DNA of 64,000 bases. It comes from a virus. Below the pieces are notes generated by a model that was not told where the DNA came from, searched no databases, and saw only the letters and a list, made by a program, of their open reading frames with translations. Below are positions 1-8,990 of this stretch, one piece after another; positions within the stretch are counted from its first letter, which is position 1; each line of letters begins with the position of its first letter. The translations under genes were made by a program, and so were the position numbers. The DNA lies in IMG/VR virus record IMGVR_UViG_3300046791_000258, positions 1 through 64,000 of that record; one strand, written 5' to 3'.

Positions 1-876
1 CCGGCCAAGATTGGCAGCGGCGAGGGCTCGGCGGCGTTCGGTCACGGTTTCTATTCGGCCGAGAATCCCCTGGTCGGCGAAGAGTATCGGCGTATCACTG
101 GTTTCAAGGGAGATAATCCTGGTCGCTGGCTGATCAATGGCGTGCCGGACGATCTGCGTGCGAAGAATGTCATAGAGGCGCTGGCTAAGCAGCACTACGG
201 CTACGAGTCGCCCGCGACCAAGGATGCGACGCGCGAGATCCAGCAGTTGCTCGCGCAAGGCCATCATCCTGATGACGTCGTTCATTTTCTCTCGAACCGC
301 ACGTTGATGCCTAAGATGGATCCTGATCAGACCAGGAGCATCATCCAGGGTCTGCCGCCGGGCTACAGCACGAGCAAACCGGGATACAAGTACACCCTCG
401 ACATTAATGCCAAGCCCGACCAATTCATGGATCTCGATCAGATGATGGACAGCCCCAACAACGCGCGCATTCTGGCCGAGATCGAGCGCGACAAGAGTGG
501 CGTCGCGGGAGCGCTCAGGGGCATAGCAGACCAGCATGGCTTCAACAGTCCATTCGATTCGCCTGATGCCTACACCGGTAAGCAGTTCCACGACGCGCTG
601 CGGCACTGGGACGTCCAGGGCGCTATGCCTAATTCGGTTTACGATGCCGTAGGGCCCGACAACGAGAAGGCGGCGGTGGCTAAATATCTGGGGGGCTTCG
701 ACTTGGCCGGCACCCGCTTTATGGACAGGTTCAGCCGCGGCCGTGATCTCCCAGGCGGTGAGGGCACCCGCAACTACGTCGTGTTCCCGGAATCGTCGAA
801 CCTGATCGACATCGTCAATCGAGAGAAAGCGCGTGGTGGTCGTGTCGCACGCACCGCCTTTGGAGATAACGCATGA
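1..876 (+). CDS. C-terminal part of a large phage polyvalent-type protein (5' truncated by window)
   Basis: The reading frame is open from base 1, so this is the last 291 residues of a longer protein; an internal ATG at 142 should not be taken as the start. Near the visible N-terminus is GEGSAAFGHGFYSAENP, a motif I know from large polyvalent phage proteins and ADP-ribosyltransferase-like modules, which are often packaged in the virion. The rest (DDLRAKNVIEAL onward) is not recognised. The stop overlaps the portal start by 4 bases (ATGA), so the two are probably co-translated. Family placement rests on the short motif only. Confidence 0.6.
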   Translation, partial: PAKIGSGEGSAAFGHGFYSAENPLVGEEYRRITGFKGDNPGRWLINGVPDDLRAKNVIEALAKQHYGYESPATKDATREIQQLLAQGHHPDDVVHFLSNRTLMPKMDPDQTRSIIQGLPPGYSTSKPGYKYTLDINAKPDQFMDLDQMMDSPNNARILAEIERDKSGVAGALRGIADQHGFNSPFDSPDAYTGKQFHDALRHWDVQGAMPNSVYDAVGPDNEKAAVAKYLGGFDLAGTRFMDRFSRGRDLPGGEGTRNYVVFPESSNLIDIVNREKARGGRVARTAFGDNA

Positions 877-3614
877 GTGACGTCAGTGCCTTTAACGACC
901 CCTATGCGCAGCCTGGGCGGGGCCAGCCCGGCACACTGACCGACGTCAAACCTCAAGGCTATCAGGTCCAGTTCGATGAGAACGGCGGTGCGTTCGCCAT
1001 CCCGCCCGACCAGGGTGGCCCCGAGCGCTCGCTGCAGCAGACCGATCACTTCGACAATCTCGCCGAGGTGCTCGACGACACCGAGCTGAACGAGATCTGC
1101 ACCGACCTCCTGGACGCCATCGAGGACGACAAGGACAGCCGCTCCGATCGCGACAAACAGTACGAGCAGGGCCTCAACCGCACTGGCATGGGCAACAACG
1201 TGCCGGGTGGCGCCAACTTCCCAGGCGCCTCGCGCGCGATCCATCCGATGCTCCTGGAGTCGAGCATCGACTTCGGCGGCGCGATGATGAACGAGATGAT
1301 GCCGCCGGAAGGGCCGTGCCGCACCCAGGTCCAGGGCGACGAAAACGAGGAGAAGGACGAGAAGGCGAAGCGCTGCGCGCGCTGGATCAATTACCAATTC
1401 ACCGAGGTAATGCCGGCGGCCTACCACGAGTTCGACATCGGCTTCACGCAGTGTCCGCTCGGCGGCGGCTTCTACACCAAGACCTACGTCGACGAGGTCG
1501 GCAACCCGGCGATCGCCTTCATACCGATCGATCACGTCTACCGGCCGTACAGCGACGGCGACTTCTACACGCAGCCGCGCATCACCCACAACATGACGGT
1601 CGATCGCTGGACCTACCGGCAGAACGTCGACAGCAAGCTGTGGCGAGACGTCGTCGATTACGACGTGCGCGGCGGCAACGTCCCCGAGGAGACGCAGAGC
1701 GACGAGGCGGCGGCGCGGCAGATCGGCAAGACGACGCCGGCCAAGAACCTCGATGCCTATCGCGCGGTCTACGAGACCTCGACCCTGCTCCAGCTTCCAG
1801 GTGACCAGAAGCTGATGCCCTACCTCGTGACGATCGACCTGGAGGCGCGCGAGGTCTTGGCGATCTACCGCAACTGGCGCCAGCAGGACGACGAGGCCGG
1901 CCGCTGTATCTTCCTGATCGAGTGGCCGTTCTGGCCGTGGCGTGGTGGCTACCCGGTCGGCCTCACCCACATGATCGGCTCGCTGAGCGGTGCTGCGACG
2001 GGAGCTCTGCGCGCGCTGCTCGACAGCGCGATGCTCAACACCTCGCAGACCGGCATGCGTCTTAAGGGCGGCTCGACTGCCGGCGGCCAGAACATGACGC
2101 CGCGGGTCACCGAGATCGCCGAGGTCCAGGGCTCGCTCGCCCAGGACGATATTCGCAAGGCCTTCCTGCCGATCCAGTTCAATCCGCCGAGCCCGACCCT
2201 GCTGCAGCTGCTGAGCTTCCTGGTCGATGCCGGCCGCGGTGTCGTGCGCTCGACCTACGACGAGATGGACAAGTTCGGCGCCAACACGCCGGTTGGTACG
2301 ACCCAGATGTTCCTGGAGCAGGGGCTGCGCAACCTGGGCGCCGTCCATCGCCGCATGCATCGCTCGATGCGCCTGCTGCTCAAGGGCCTCTGGCAGATCA
2401 ATGCCGACACCCTGACCGACGCCACGGTGATCGACGCCCAGGGCGAGCTCACGGTGAGCGCCAAGGACTTCCAGGGGCCGATGACGGTGATCCCGGTCAG
2501 CGATCCCAAGCTGTGGAGCGACCTCCAGCGCAAGGCCCTGGCGCAGACCGTGGTGACCCGCGCCAGCGATCCAGTGGCCGGCCCGCTCTACAACACGCGC
2601 GCGACCGAGAGCTATTTCCTGAAGCAGATGGGGGCGAGCAGCCCCGATCAATTTCTCAAGGCCAACCCGCAGCCACAGCGCACCAACGCGGTGGCCGAGA
2701 ACGTCACCGCCTCGCAGGGCCAGCCGATCAAGGCGTTCCCCGGCCAGGACCACGAGGCGCACATCCAGGTCCACGTCGCCTACTTGAAGTCGCCGTTCTT
2801 CGGTCAGACCCAGTCACTGGCGGTCCGCCTGATCCCGCAGATGATCGATCACCTGGGGGACCATCTCGCGCTGTGGTACTCCGATGCCATGCTCGAAGCG
2901 GCGACCCACGCGCTGCGCCAGATCACCGGAAATCAATTCATCACCCTCGAATCGTTCATGGGCACCGGCACTGAGGTCGGGCTCGATCGCCTGATGTCTG
3001 AGCTCGACGACGAAGTGCTGCAGCTTGCCGAGGAGACCCTCAAGGACGTGCCTGAAGTGATCGCTGAGGCGCGTCAGCTGCTCAAGACCCTGGCACCCCC
3101 GCAGCCGATGGATCCCTCCCTGGTGGCCCAGGAGGACGTCCAGCGGCAACGCGAGAAGGACAACGCCGACACCAAGGCCAAGCAGACCGGCCTGGAGATC
3201 CAGCGCAACAAGGGCGAGAGCGACGCCGCCTTCAAGGAGCGCCAGCTGCAGGTCCAGGCCGAGCAGAAGAAGCGCGACGCCGATCTCAAGGCCCAGCAGC
3301 TCGAACAGCAGCGGGTCAAGGATGGTCAGGCGGCCGAGCAGACAGCTCGCGATGCCGAGCGCGACGCGATGACGTCGGCGGCCGATCGTCAGGCCGAGGC
3401 GAACATGGCGGCCGACGATCTCGCGGCGCACGACAAGCGCAACGTCGACGACAACGAGACCGCCATCGAGATCACCGAGATGAAGAACGCTTCGGCCGAA
3501 AAGACGGCGAAGATGTCGGCGGCCGCGGCCAAGGCGCGCGGTACGGGTGCGCCTAAGCCCAAGGGTCGTGGTAATCTGACGACCGGCACAGGCCAAGGAG
3601 GAGGCGAGGAATGA
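873..3614 (+). CDS. Portal protein (head-tail connector)
   Basis: A 913-residue protein that would form the dodecameric portal through which DNA is packaged and ejected. Residues about 104-125 carry NNVPGGANFPGASRAIHP followed by an acidic MMNEMMPPEGP stretch, the typical N-terminal signature of podovirus portals. The core runs to about residue 740. Residues about 750-900 are a long, charged, Gln/Lys/Glu/Ala-rich coiled coil, longer than in most portals, ending in a Gly-rich tail. It is the first large head gene and heads an overlapping run of small head genes, consistent with portal, scaffold, capsid order. Confidence 0.9.
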   Translation: MSDVSAFNDPYAQPGRGQPGTLTDVKPQGYQVQFDENGGAFAIPPDQGGPERSLQQTDHFDNLAEVLDDTELNEICTDLLDAIEDDKDSRSDRDKQYEQGLNRTGMGNNVPGGANFPGASRAIHPMLLESSIDFGGAMMNEMMPPEGPCRTQVQGDENEEKDEKAKRCARWINYQFTEVMPAAYHEFDIGFTQCPLGGGFYTKTYVDEVGNPAIAFIPIDHVYRPYSDGDFYTQPRITHNMTVDRWTYRQNVDSKLWRDVVDYDVRGGNVPEETQSDEAAARQIGKTTPAKNLDAYRAVYETSTLLQLPGDQKLMPYLVTIDLEAREVLAIYRNWRQQDDEAGRCIFLIEWPFWPWRGGYPVGLTHMIGSLSGAATGALRALLDSAMLNTSQTGMRLKGGSTAGGQNMTPRVTEIAEVQGSLAQDDIRKAFLPIQFNPPSPTLLQLLSFLVDAGRGVVRSTYDEMDKFGANTPVGTTQMFLEQGLRNLGAVHRRMHRSMRLLLKGLWQINADTLTDATVIDAQGELTVSAKDFQGPMTVIPVSDPKLWSDLQRKALAQTVVTRASDPVAGPLYNTRATESYFLKQMGASSPDQFLKANPQPQRTNAVAENVTASQGQPIKAFPGQDHEAHIQVHVAYLKSPFFGQTQSLAVRLIPQMIDHLGDHLALWYSDAMLEAATHALRQITGNQFITLESFMGTGTEVGLDRLMSELDDEVLQLAEETLKDVPEVIAEARQLLKTLAPPQPMDPSLVAQEDVQRQREKDNADTKAKQTGLEIQRNKGESDAAFKERQLQVQAEQKKRDADLKAQQLEQQRVKDGQAAEQTARDAERDAMTSAADRQAEANMAADDLAAHDKRNVDDNETAIEITEMKNASAEKTAKMSAAAAKARGTGAPKPKGRGNLTTGTGQGGGEE

Positions 3615-3817
3615 AGCCTAGGAATCGCAATCCAGGCACCCGCTTGGGGCGACCACCAACCATCAAGCCGATCACCGCGCCGCGCACGTCGACCGGGGAA
3701 AAGCAGGGTCTCGGTCCCTCGGAGATGCTTGACACGGCTATTCCAGGCGCGGCTTTTAAGCGGGGCGGCAAGGTGATGCCTCATCACCATGACGATCCTG
3801 CGTACAAGCGGAGGTAG
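3611..3817 (+). CDS. Small basic virion-region protein with GG motif
   Basis: 68 residues, starting inside the portal stop (ATGA) behind an AGGAGG ribosome site. Basic and proline-rich, with FKRGGKVMPHHHDD near the C-terminus. The GGKV element belongs to the GG-type motifs repeated in the large internal proteins at 16.5-24.5 kb, which hints at a shared virion location. Function unknown. Confidence 0.6.
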   Translation: MKPRNRNPGTRLGRPPTIKPITAPRTSTGEKQGLGPSEMLDTAIPGAAFKRGGKVMPHHHDDPAYKRR

Positions 3818-3819
3818 CT

Positions 3820-3963
3820 ATGGCGGACAAAGATACCGGTAAGGCCAAGGGCACGCTGCCGGCCGGCGCGACCAACATGCACAAGAACATGGCGGTCGGC
3901 ATGAGCAAGGACGCGGCGACGGCCAAGGCGACCAACGCCCAGGTCGAACCGAAACCGCGCTGA
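3820..3963 (+). CDS. Very small hypothetical protein (47 aa)
   Basis: ATG at 3820 follows GGAGGTAGCT, a good ribosome site. The 47-residue product is rich in Lys, Ala and Thr and has no recognisable domain. Its TGA overlaps the next ATG (TGATG), the coupling arrangement used throughout this genome, which supports it as a real gene. Confidence 0.55.
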   Translation: MADKDTGKAKGTLPAGATNMHKNMAVGMSKDAATAKATNAQVEPKPR

Positions 3964-4199
3964 TGGCGGACCAGGGGACCAATGCACTCTTCACCTTTGA
4001 AGAGATGCTGCTCCTGGTCGATCTGATGCGCTTCGAGACGATGGAATTGGCCGAAAGTGCGCCCGAGAGCGTGCGTTCGGCCTTCGGCTTCGGGATGGTG
4101 CACGGCCAGCTGAAGGCCGCCAACCGCTTCAAGACGCTGCTCGAAGAAGCCCTAGCGAAGCAGCAGCAACGCGAGGAAAACTTTGAAAAGGAGTTTTGA
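3963..4199 (+). CDS. Hypothetical protein (78 aa)
   Basis: Mostly helical by composition, acidic, with a C-terminal charged helix ending in EENFEKEF. It is coupled by one-base overlaps to both neighbours within the portal-scaffold interval. I do not recognise a family; a head-assembly accessory role is only a guess from position. Confidence 0.6.
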   Translation: MADQGTNALFTFEEMLLLVDLMRFETMELAESAPESVRSAFGFGMVHGQLKAANRFKTLLEEALAKQQQREENFEKEF

Positions 4200-4711
4200 T
4201 GGATGCGCTGACTGAGATCCACGAGCCGATGCCTAATTGGCGCGAGGTCTCCCTACCCAAGATCCCTTCGCTACGCGAGCTCCTGGGCGACGCCTACACC
4301 GACCAGATCAGCCAACATTTTCCTGATGTCGCGCCGCCGGTCTACCCGACGGGCATCAACATCATCGTCCAGCTGCGCATGACCGGGCACTTCAAGATCC
4401 TGGCCAACGGCACGAAGTTCTGGATCCCCGACGAGACTGTCGATCAGGACAAGGCGCGTGCGCAGACTGCCTTGGTGCGCGCTGTCGGTCCTGCCGCCTA
4501 CCGCAATCGCCAGACGCTGCGCCTGTGGCCCGAGGGCTACTGGTGCGTTCCTGGCCAGTTCATCCGCACGCCGATGTATGGGGGCGACCGCATGGAGGTG
4601 CCGGTCGATCCCACTATCCCAGCCGGTGACTTCGCGTTGTTCGTGACGTTCCGCGATCAGGACTGCCTGGGCGTCGTCACCTCCGATCCGCTCAAGATCA
4701 AGACGAGCTAG
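4199..4711 (+). CDS. Hypothetical head-region protein (170 aa)
   Basis: The start chosen is ATG 4199, five bases after AAGGAG; an in-frame TTG at 4196 sits too close to that site. The product has a beta-rich centre (GINIIVQLRMTGHFKILANG) and ends in LKIKTS. No family recognised. It lies between portal and scaffold genes, so a structural or assembly role is plausible but unproven. Confidence 0.6.
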   Translation: MDALTEIHEPMPNWREVSLPKIPSLRELLGDAYTDQISQHFPDVAPPVYPTGINIIVQLRMTGHFKILANGTKFWIPDETVDQDKARAQTALVRAVGPAAYRNRQTLRLWPEGYWCVPGQFIRTPMYGGDRMEVPVDPTIPAGDFALFVTFRDQDCLGVVTSDPLKIKTS

Positions 4712-4723
4712 TGGGGGCAAGCC

Positions 4724-5971
4724 ATGGCACGTGACACGACACGAGTGGCCCGCGGGCAGCGCGGGTTCGATGAGCACGGCGATCCGCAGCTGGGTCACGA
4801 TGAAGCTCTGGTCGGCGGGGCCGACGATCAAGCTGCGACTATCACCATCGATCCTAGCGAGCTCGCCAACAATCCGTTCCTGGGCAGCGAGGATGACGAC
4901 GACTGGGACAAGGGTGGTGACGGCAAGCAGCCGGGTAAGACCGGCGACGCGCCGCCGCGCCGCGAGGAGCCCCGCACCCAGCGGGTAGAGCCCGAGGACG
5001 AGGACGAAGACATCCGGCTCGCCTACGACGAGGGCGAAGGAGAGGAACGCGGTGGTCGTCGCTCCAGGCGCAATCGCTCGCGCCGGCAGGCGATCGACAC
5101 CCGCGACCAGACGATCGTGTCGCTGACCGAGCGCATCGCGCGCCAGGAGCAGATGCTGTCAGGCTTGGTCGGTGGCCAGCTCAATTTGTCGGCTCGCGAC
5201 ATCGATCAGCGGATCCAGTACCACCAGAACGCGATCGACCGGGCTGACGTTGAGATCGCCAAGGCGATCAAAGAAGCCGACGGCGACACCGCGGTCGCCA
5301 TCACGCGCGAGCGCGACAAGATCATTGCCGGCCTGTTCCAGCTTCGTCAGGCCCGTCAGGGTATGGAGGAGCGCGCCAAGGAGATGGCCGAGGGTGGCCA
5401 AGCAGGCCGTCAGCCACCGCCCGAGGTTCGCCAGCAGCTCGCTGCTCAGGACGAGCAGTTCGAGCGCATGCGCGACGTTTTTCTAGATCGCTACTCGTGG
5501 TTCGATCCCGAGCAGGGTGACGACCCCGACCACGACTTCGTCAAGCGGATCGACCGCAAGCTGGTGGATGAAGGCTACAGCCGCCACACCCAGGCCTTCT
5601 GGCATGAAATGGAGAGGCGCATGAAGACAGCTGGGTTCCGACCCGATAGTGGTGGGCGCGACGAGCGCCTCAACGACGACGACGATGATCGCGGCAATCG
5701 ACGCGACTTCCAGAGCCGGCGTGAGACCAACGGCCACGACAATGGTGGGCCGGTGCGTCGCTCGCGCTTGCCTCCGACCGGGCGCGTGCATTCGCAGAGC
5801 CGACCTGGACGTGGCGATCGCGCCTTCCAGCTCGGCGACGAGCAGATCGACCTGCTGCGCCAGGAGGGGCTGCTCGACAACAAGCTCAGCGAGGAAGATC
5901 AGGCCAAGAAGGACCGCATCATCGGCAAGTGGCGACGCGGTGCTGAGGCTCTGCAGGCGACCCGGAGGTAG
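4724..5971 (+). CDS. Putative scaffolding protein
   Basis: 415 residues, strongly acidic in the first 110 (EDDDDWDKG, EDEDEDIRLAYDEGEGEERGG), then a helical, Gln/Arg/Glu-rich coiled-coil segment at about 125-225 and a charged C-terminus. Highly charged, low-complexity coiled-coil proteins encoded between portal and major capsid are usually internal scaffolds that direct prohead assembly and leave before packaging. The assignment rests on position and composition, not on a sequence motif. Confidence 0.5.
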   Translation: MARDTTRVARGQRGFDEHGDPQLGHDEALVGGADDQAATITIDPSELANNPFLGSEDDDDWDKGGDGKQPGKTGDAPPRREEPRTQRVEPEDEDEDIRLAYDEGEGEERGGRRSRRNRSRRQAIDTRDQTIVSLTERIARQEQMLSGLVGGQLNLSARDIDQRIQYHQNAIDRADVEIAKAIKEADGDTAVAITRERDKIIAGLFQLRQARQGMEERAKEMAEGGQAGRQPPPEVRQQLAAQDEQFERMRDVFLDRYSWFDPEQGDDPDHDFVKRIDRKLVDEGYSRHTQAFWHEMERRMKTAGFRPDSGGRDERLNDDDDDRGNRRDFQSRRETNGHDNGGPVRRSRLPPTGRVHSQSRPGRGDRAFQLGDEQIDLLRQEGLLDNKLSEEDQAKKDRIIGKWRRGAEALQATRR

Positions 5972-5973
5972 GC

Positions 5974-6705
5974 ATGTCGAACGGCAAGAACGGCAACAAG
6001 ATCCCTCCTGGTGTCCCCAACCCAGGCGGCAGCGATCTCAGTCAGCCAACCGCCGATGAGGCGACCATGAGCGAGGCGCAGCGGCGCGCCGACGAGATGC
6101 GGTCCCTGGTCGAGCAGGATCTCGGTCGAGACCGCGACGAGCGCTTTCGCCTGGACGACAAGGACGGCCGCGACGAAGACCTCGACATGGCGCGCGGTGG
6201 CGAGCGGGCCTACAGCCGCGACCAGTGGGATCGCTCGATGGTGCCGACCGACCCCGAGCGCCGGCGCCTGATCCAGTCGCGCTTCCGCGACAGCGTGCTG
6301 CCCAACTTGCCCAAGCGCGAGGGCTGGCGCCGCTGCTGGGTCTCGACGACCCACAACTACGACACGCCGCAGTTCCGCATCGGCATCGGCTATCACTTCT
6401 GCACCTACGAGCAGCTCGCCCAGGAGGGTTGGTCGGCCGACGCCTACGCGGTCAAGGACAGCCGCAACGTCTACTCGGGCTGCGTGATGTGGCGCGAGAT
6501 GATCGCCATGGAGACCGACGAAAAGAATTGGTACACGATCATGCGCGAGCTCCACCACGATCAGCCCTACGAGCTGTCCAGGGGCATCTACGACACGCTG
6601 GACGCAGCGGGCGAACGGGTGCGTGATGCGGGTGGTCGAACCTCGATGGCCCCAGGCATGGAGCAGCTGCGCACCTACACACGGCCGCCGAAACAGTTCG
6701 ACTGA
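5974..6705 (+). CDS. Hypothetical head-region protein (243 aa)
   Basis: Begins two bases after the scaffold-like gene. The N-terminal 80 residues are charged and probably disordered; the rest is a compact domain rich in aromatics (YHFCTYEQLAQEGWSADAY, MWREMIAMETDEKNWYTIM). Not recognised. Codon use matches its neighbours. Probably a virion or assembly protein by location. Confidence 0.6.
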   Translation: MSNGKNGNKIPPGVPNPGGSDLSQPTADEATMSEAQRRADEMRSLVEQDLGRDRDERFRLDDKDGRDEDLDMARGGERAYSRDQWDRSMVPTDPERRRLIQSRFRDSVLPNLPKREGWRRCWVSTTHNYDTPQFRIGIGYHFCTYEQLAQEGWSADAYAVKDSRNVYSGCVMWREMIAMETDEKNWYTIMRELHHDQPYELSRGIYDTLDAAGERVRDAGGRTSMAPGMEQLRTYTRPPKQFD

Positions 6706-6769
6706 TCACCGCGTTGTCATCGTTGAGAGCGACTATGCTCTCGGTTCACTCCTTGAAAGGGAGATCCTG

Positions 6770-7096
6770 ATGCTCGTCTACATTCACCAGCTCGGCGGCA
6801 ACTTCGCCACCATCACGCCTGTCGGCGCTGTCGATCCCGGTTTCGGTGTCGGTGGCATGCCTCACCCTGGTCACGGCCTGCCCGGCATGCCGCACCCTGG
6901 TCACGCGCTGCCGCCGCATCTGCCGGGCGTTCCTGACAACACGCTGCCGACCACGCCGCCGCCGCATCCGACGCCGGGCACGGTCGTCGTCCTGGCACGC
7001 GACACTGCCGGCGTGTGGCACTGGGCTGCGATCCCGGCCAACGTGATGCCGACACCGCTCCCCGTTCCGCCGCCGACCGCTGCACCCAAGACCTAA
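6770..7096 (+). CDS. Proline/histidine-rich repeat protein (108 aa)
   Basis: The start at ATG 6770 follows AAAGGGAG; a longer in-frame reading from 6623 overlaps the upstream gene and lacks a site. After a short beta-like N-terminus there are two copies of GMPHPGH plus further Pro/His/Leu repeats (about residues 28-60), then PTPGTVVVLARDTAGVWHW and a Pro-rich tail. Low-complexity Pro-His linkers suggest an extended structural element. No family known to me. Confidence 0.55.
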   Translation: MLVYIHQLGGNFATITPVGAVDPGFGVGGMPHPGHGLPGMPHPGHALPPHLPGVPDNTLPTTPPPHPTPGTVVVLARDTAGVWHWAAIPANVMPTPLPVPPPTAAPKT

Positions 7097-7098
7097 CG

Positions 7099-7127
7099 CT
7101 TGACGACAACACGAGCGCGAGCATAAC
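7099..7127 (+). promoter_or_regulatory. Candidate promoter for the capsid operon
   Basis: CTTGAC at 7099-7104, 17 bases, then CATAAC at 7122-7127, close to the alphaproteobacterial housekeeping pattern. It sits in the 260-base gap before the decoration and capsid genes. A separate promoter would fit the high demand for capsid protein. Confidence 0.4.
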
Positions 7128-7141
7128 CTCCTCGCGCTCGT
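7111..7141 (+). repeat. Perfect 11-bp inverted repeat inside the capsid leader
   Basis: ACGAGCGCGAG (7111-7121) pairs perfectly with CTCGCGCTCGT (7131-7141) around a 9-base loop. It overlaps the promoter spacer and -10 just described, so it could be an operator or a terminator of the upstream operon. No T-run follows. The remaining leader to 7356 holds no gene I can support. Confidence 0.5.
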
Positions 7142-7356
7142 GCCTTGCCCGCACGTGTCCGCCGTAATGGCAGGAGTCAGCCACCCGGGTCTGATCAACC
7201 CGATGAAGAGCTGGTTTAACCACTACGGTTCGGACCTGCGGCAAGTCTGACGGCCTGGAAGTCCCCGCTGTAGGCACAGCGATGAAGGGCATCCGCCTCT
7301 GAAGGAGCATCCGTTTAACCAACGGTCGCGCTTGCTTTGCGCGCTTCGGAGGAACC

Positions 7357-7917
7357 ATGTCAGCTCTTGCAGCCCCCTCGGGGGTTCGGGTGGCGTCCCA
7401 CGTCAGCGGCGACCCCCGCTTCATCGTGCTTGAGGACGGCATTCTGTCGACCTACGGCACCAACCTCTTCACCGGCACGCCGGTGCAGATGGGCACCAAC
7501 GGCACCATCATCGACGGCTCAGGCGCCGCAGCACCGATCTTCGGCATCTTCGCCGGCTGCGAGTTCACCCAGCCCGATGGCATGCGGCGCATCCTGCCGT
7601 ACTGGCCGGCTGGCCAGACCTACATCGCCAAGTCGATGCTCGCCAAGATCGTGCCGATCAACGACCCAGGCGTCATCCTGATCGGTCAGTCGGGCGCCAC
7701 CGTCGCGGCCACCGCGCGCGGCGAGAGCATCGGCACTGCCGCTGTCTCGGGCTCGACGATGACTGGTCTCAGCTCGCAGGCGCTGACCGCGCCGGCCGGC
7801 GTCGGCCCTGGTTCATTCACCATTCTGGATCTCGTCAAGCAGCCCGACAACGATTGGGGTGACCCCTTCGTGTGGCTGTACCTGATGATCCAGACCAAAC
7901 AGGGCCCAGTGGCCTAG
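7357..7917 (+). CDS. Putative head decoration or stabilisation protein
   Basis: 186 residues, Gly/Ala/Thr/Ser-rich and beta-like, directly before the major capsid gene behind GGAGGAACC. This is the place of head decoration proteins in many tailed phages (decoration then capsid), and the size fits. There is no diagnostic motif, so the call rests on context. It shares the leader and probably the transcript with the capsid gene and should be made in large amounts. Confidence 0.45.
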   Translation: MSALAAPSGVRVASHVSGDPRFIVLEDGILSTYGTNLFTGTPVQMGTNGTIIDGSGAAAPIFGIFAGCEFTQPDGMRRILPYWPAGQTYIAKSMLAKIVPINDPGVILIGQSGATVAATARGESIGTAAVSGSTMTGLSSQALTAPAGVGPGSFTILDLVKQPDNDWGDPFVWLYLMIQTKQGPVA

Positions 7918-7932
7918 GAAGGGAGCTGATCG

Positions 7933-8844
7933 ATGCCTACTCCGATGAACAGCTCCCAGTTTCGAATCCTGGTCGAGCCTATTCTCTCCGAGCACTTCGA
8001 CGGTCTCTACGACATCCGCAAGGAGTATCGTGAGATCTTCCGGGTGAAGCCCGGCATCCAGCGCTCCTATCACATGGAGCCTGTGATGTACGGCCTCGGC
8101 ATGGCGCCGCAGATGGGTGAAGGCGGCCCCGTGACCTACCGCGCTGGTGGCGTGGTCTTCAACAAGACCTACGTGTTCCGCCAGTACGGCATCGCCTTTG
8201 GCCTCACCAAGGTGCTCGTCGAGGACGGCGATCACATTTCCATCGGCCGGATCTACTCCGAGCAGATGGGCCAGGGCATGGTCGAGACCGAGGAGACCGA
8301 AACCGCGAACGTGCTCAACCGCGCGTTCAACGGCAACTACCTGGGTGGTGACGGTCAACCGCTGTGCTCGCCTAACCATCCGGTGGTCGGCGGCGTTCAG
8401 TCGAACCAGCTCGCGACGCCTGCAGCGCTCTCGCAGACCAGCGTGCAGTCGACCCTCACGCAGATCCGGCGTGCCCAGGACAACGATCTCAAGCGCGTGC
8501 GGGTCACGCCGCGCAAGCTGATCGTTGCTCCCGACAATGAGTGGCAGGCCGAGATCATCACCAAGTCGGCGCTGTCGACCGGTGGTGCGAACAACGACAT
8601 CAACCCCGTGATGTCGACCAAAGCGTTGCCCGAGGGCTACGTGGTCATCACCCGTCTCTCTTCGCCGACGGCGTGGTGGATCAAGACCGATGAGCAGATG
8701 GGCCTGCAGTTCCTGACGCGCCGCATGGCGCAGAAGAGCATGGAAGGCGACTTCAACAGCGACACGATGCGCTACAAGTGCACCAGCCGCTGGGACGCCT
8801 CCTGGACCAACTGGCGCACCGTCTACGGCACCGCAGGCGCCTAA
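7933..8844 (+). CDS. Major capsid protein
   Basis: 303 residues with the layout of Mu-gpT/HK97-fold-type major head proteins: an N-terminal helix (LVEPILSEHFDGLYDIRKEY), a beta-hairpin region rich in Gly, a long helix (EQMGQGMVETEETETANVLN), then NGNYLGGDGQPLCSPNHP, a familiar capsid motif, and a C-terminal strand region ending in RWDASWTNWRTVYG. The gene has its own leader upstream and a perfect hairpin terminator just downstream, which is typical of the most abundant virion protein. Confidence 0.85.
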   Translation: MPTPMNSSQFRILVEPILSEHFDGLYDIRKEYREIFRVKPGIQRSYHMEPVMYGLGMAPQMGEGGPVTYRAGGVVFNKTYVFRQYGIAFGLTKVLVEDGDHISIGRIYSEQMGQGMVETEETETANVLNRAFNGNYLGGDGQPLCSPNHPVVGGVQSNQLATPAALSQTSVQSTLTQIRRAQDNDLKRVRVTPRKLIVAPDNEWQAEIITKSALSTGGANNDINPVMSTKALPEGYVVITRLSSPTAWWIKTDEQMGLQFLTRRMAQKSMEGDFNSDTMRYKCTSRWDASWTNWRTVYGTAGA

Positions 8845-8861
8845 AACGGCTGCGTTATGTG

Positions 8862-8891
8862 CACCGGCACTCGCCCTCACGAGTGCCGGTG
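8862..8891 (+). terminator. Hairpin terminator after the capsid gene
   Basis: CACCGGCACTCG (8862-8873), six-base loop, then the perfect 12-bp partner (8880-8891) followed by TCTTCC. It lies 18 bases after the capsid stop in a 146-base gap. Probably limits or attenuates transcription beyond the capsid gene. Confidence 0.7.
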
Positions 8892-8990
8892 TCTTCCAAG
8901 CGGTGTCAGCCGCCATCAACCTGACAGAAGGCAAAAAGACGGTCGGCCCGAGCCGGCGGCTCCCGGCAGAGCAAAGTAAGGATCCGAGCC

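Noticed and set aside
774-2774. 666-codon open frame on the minus strand inside the portal gene
   Set aside because: High GC leaves long antisense frames open. It has no ribosome site, no recognisable domain, an Arg/Ala/Val-biased composition, and the plus-strand portal is clear.
7173-7260. Short ORF starting MAGVSHPGLINPMKSW in the capsid leader
   Set aside because: About 27 codons without a good ribosome site or overlap coupling; the leader is better explained as untranslated.
7955-7975. tRNA-like TTTCGAATCC box
   Set aside because: Lies inside the capsid gene; no acceptor stem or anticodon arm can be drawn around it.
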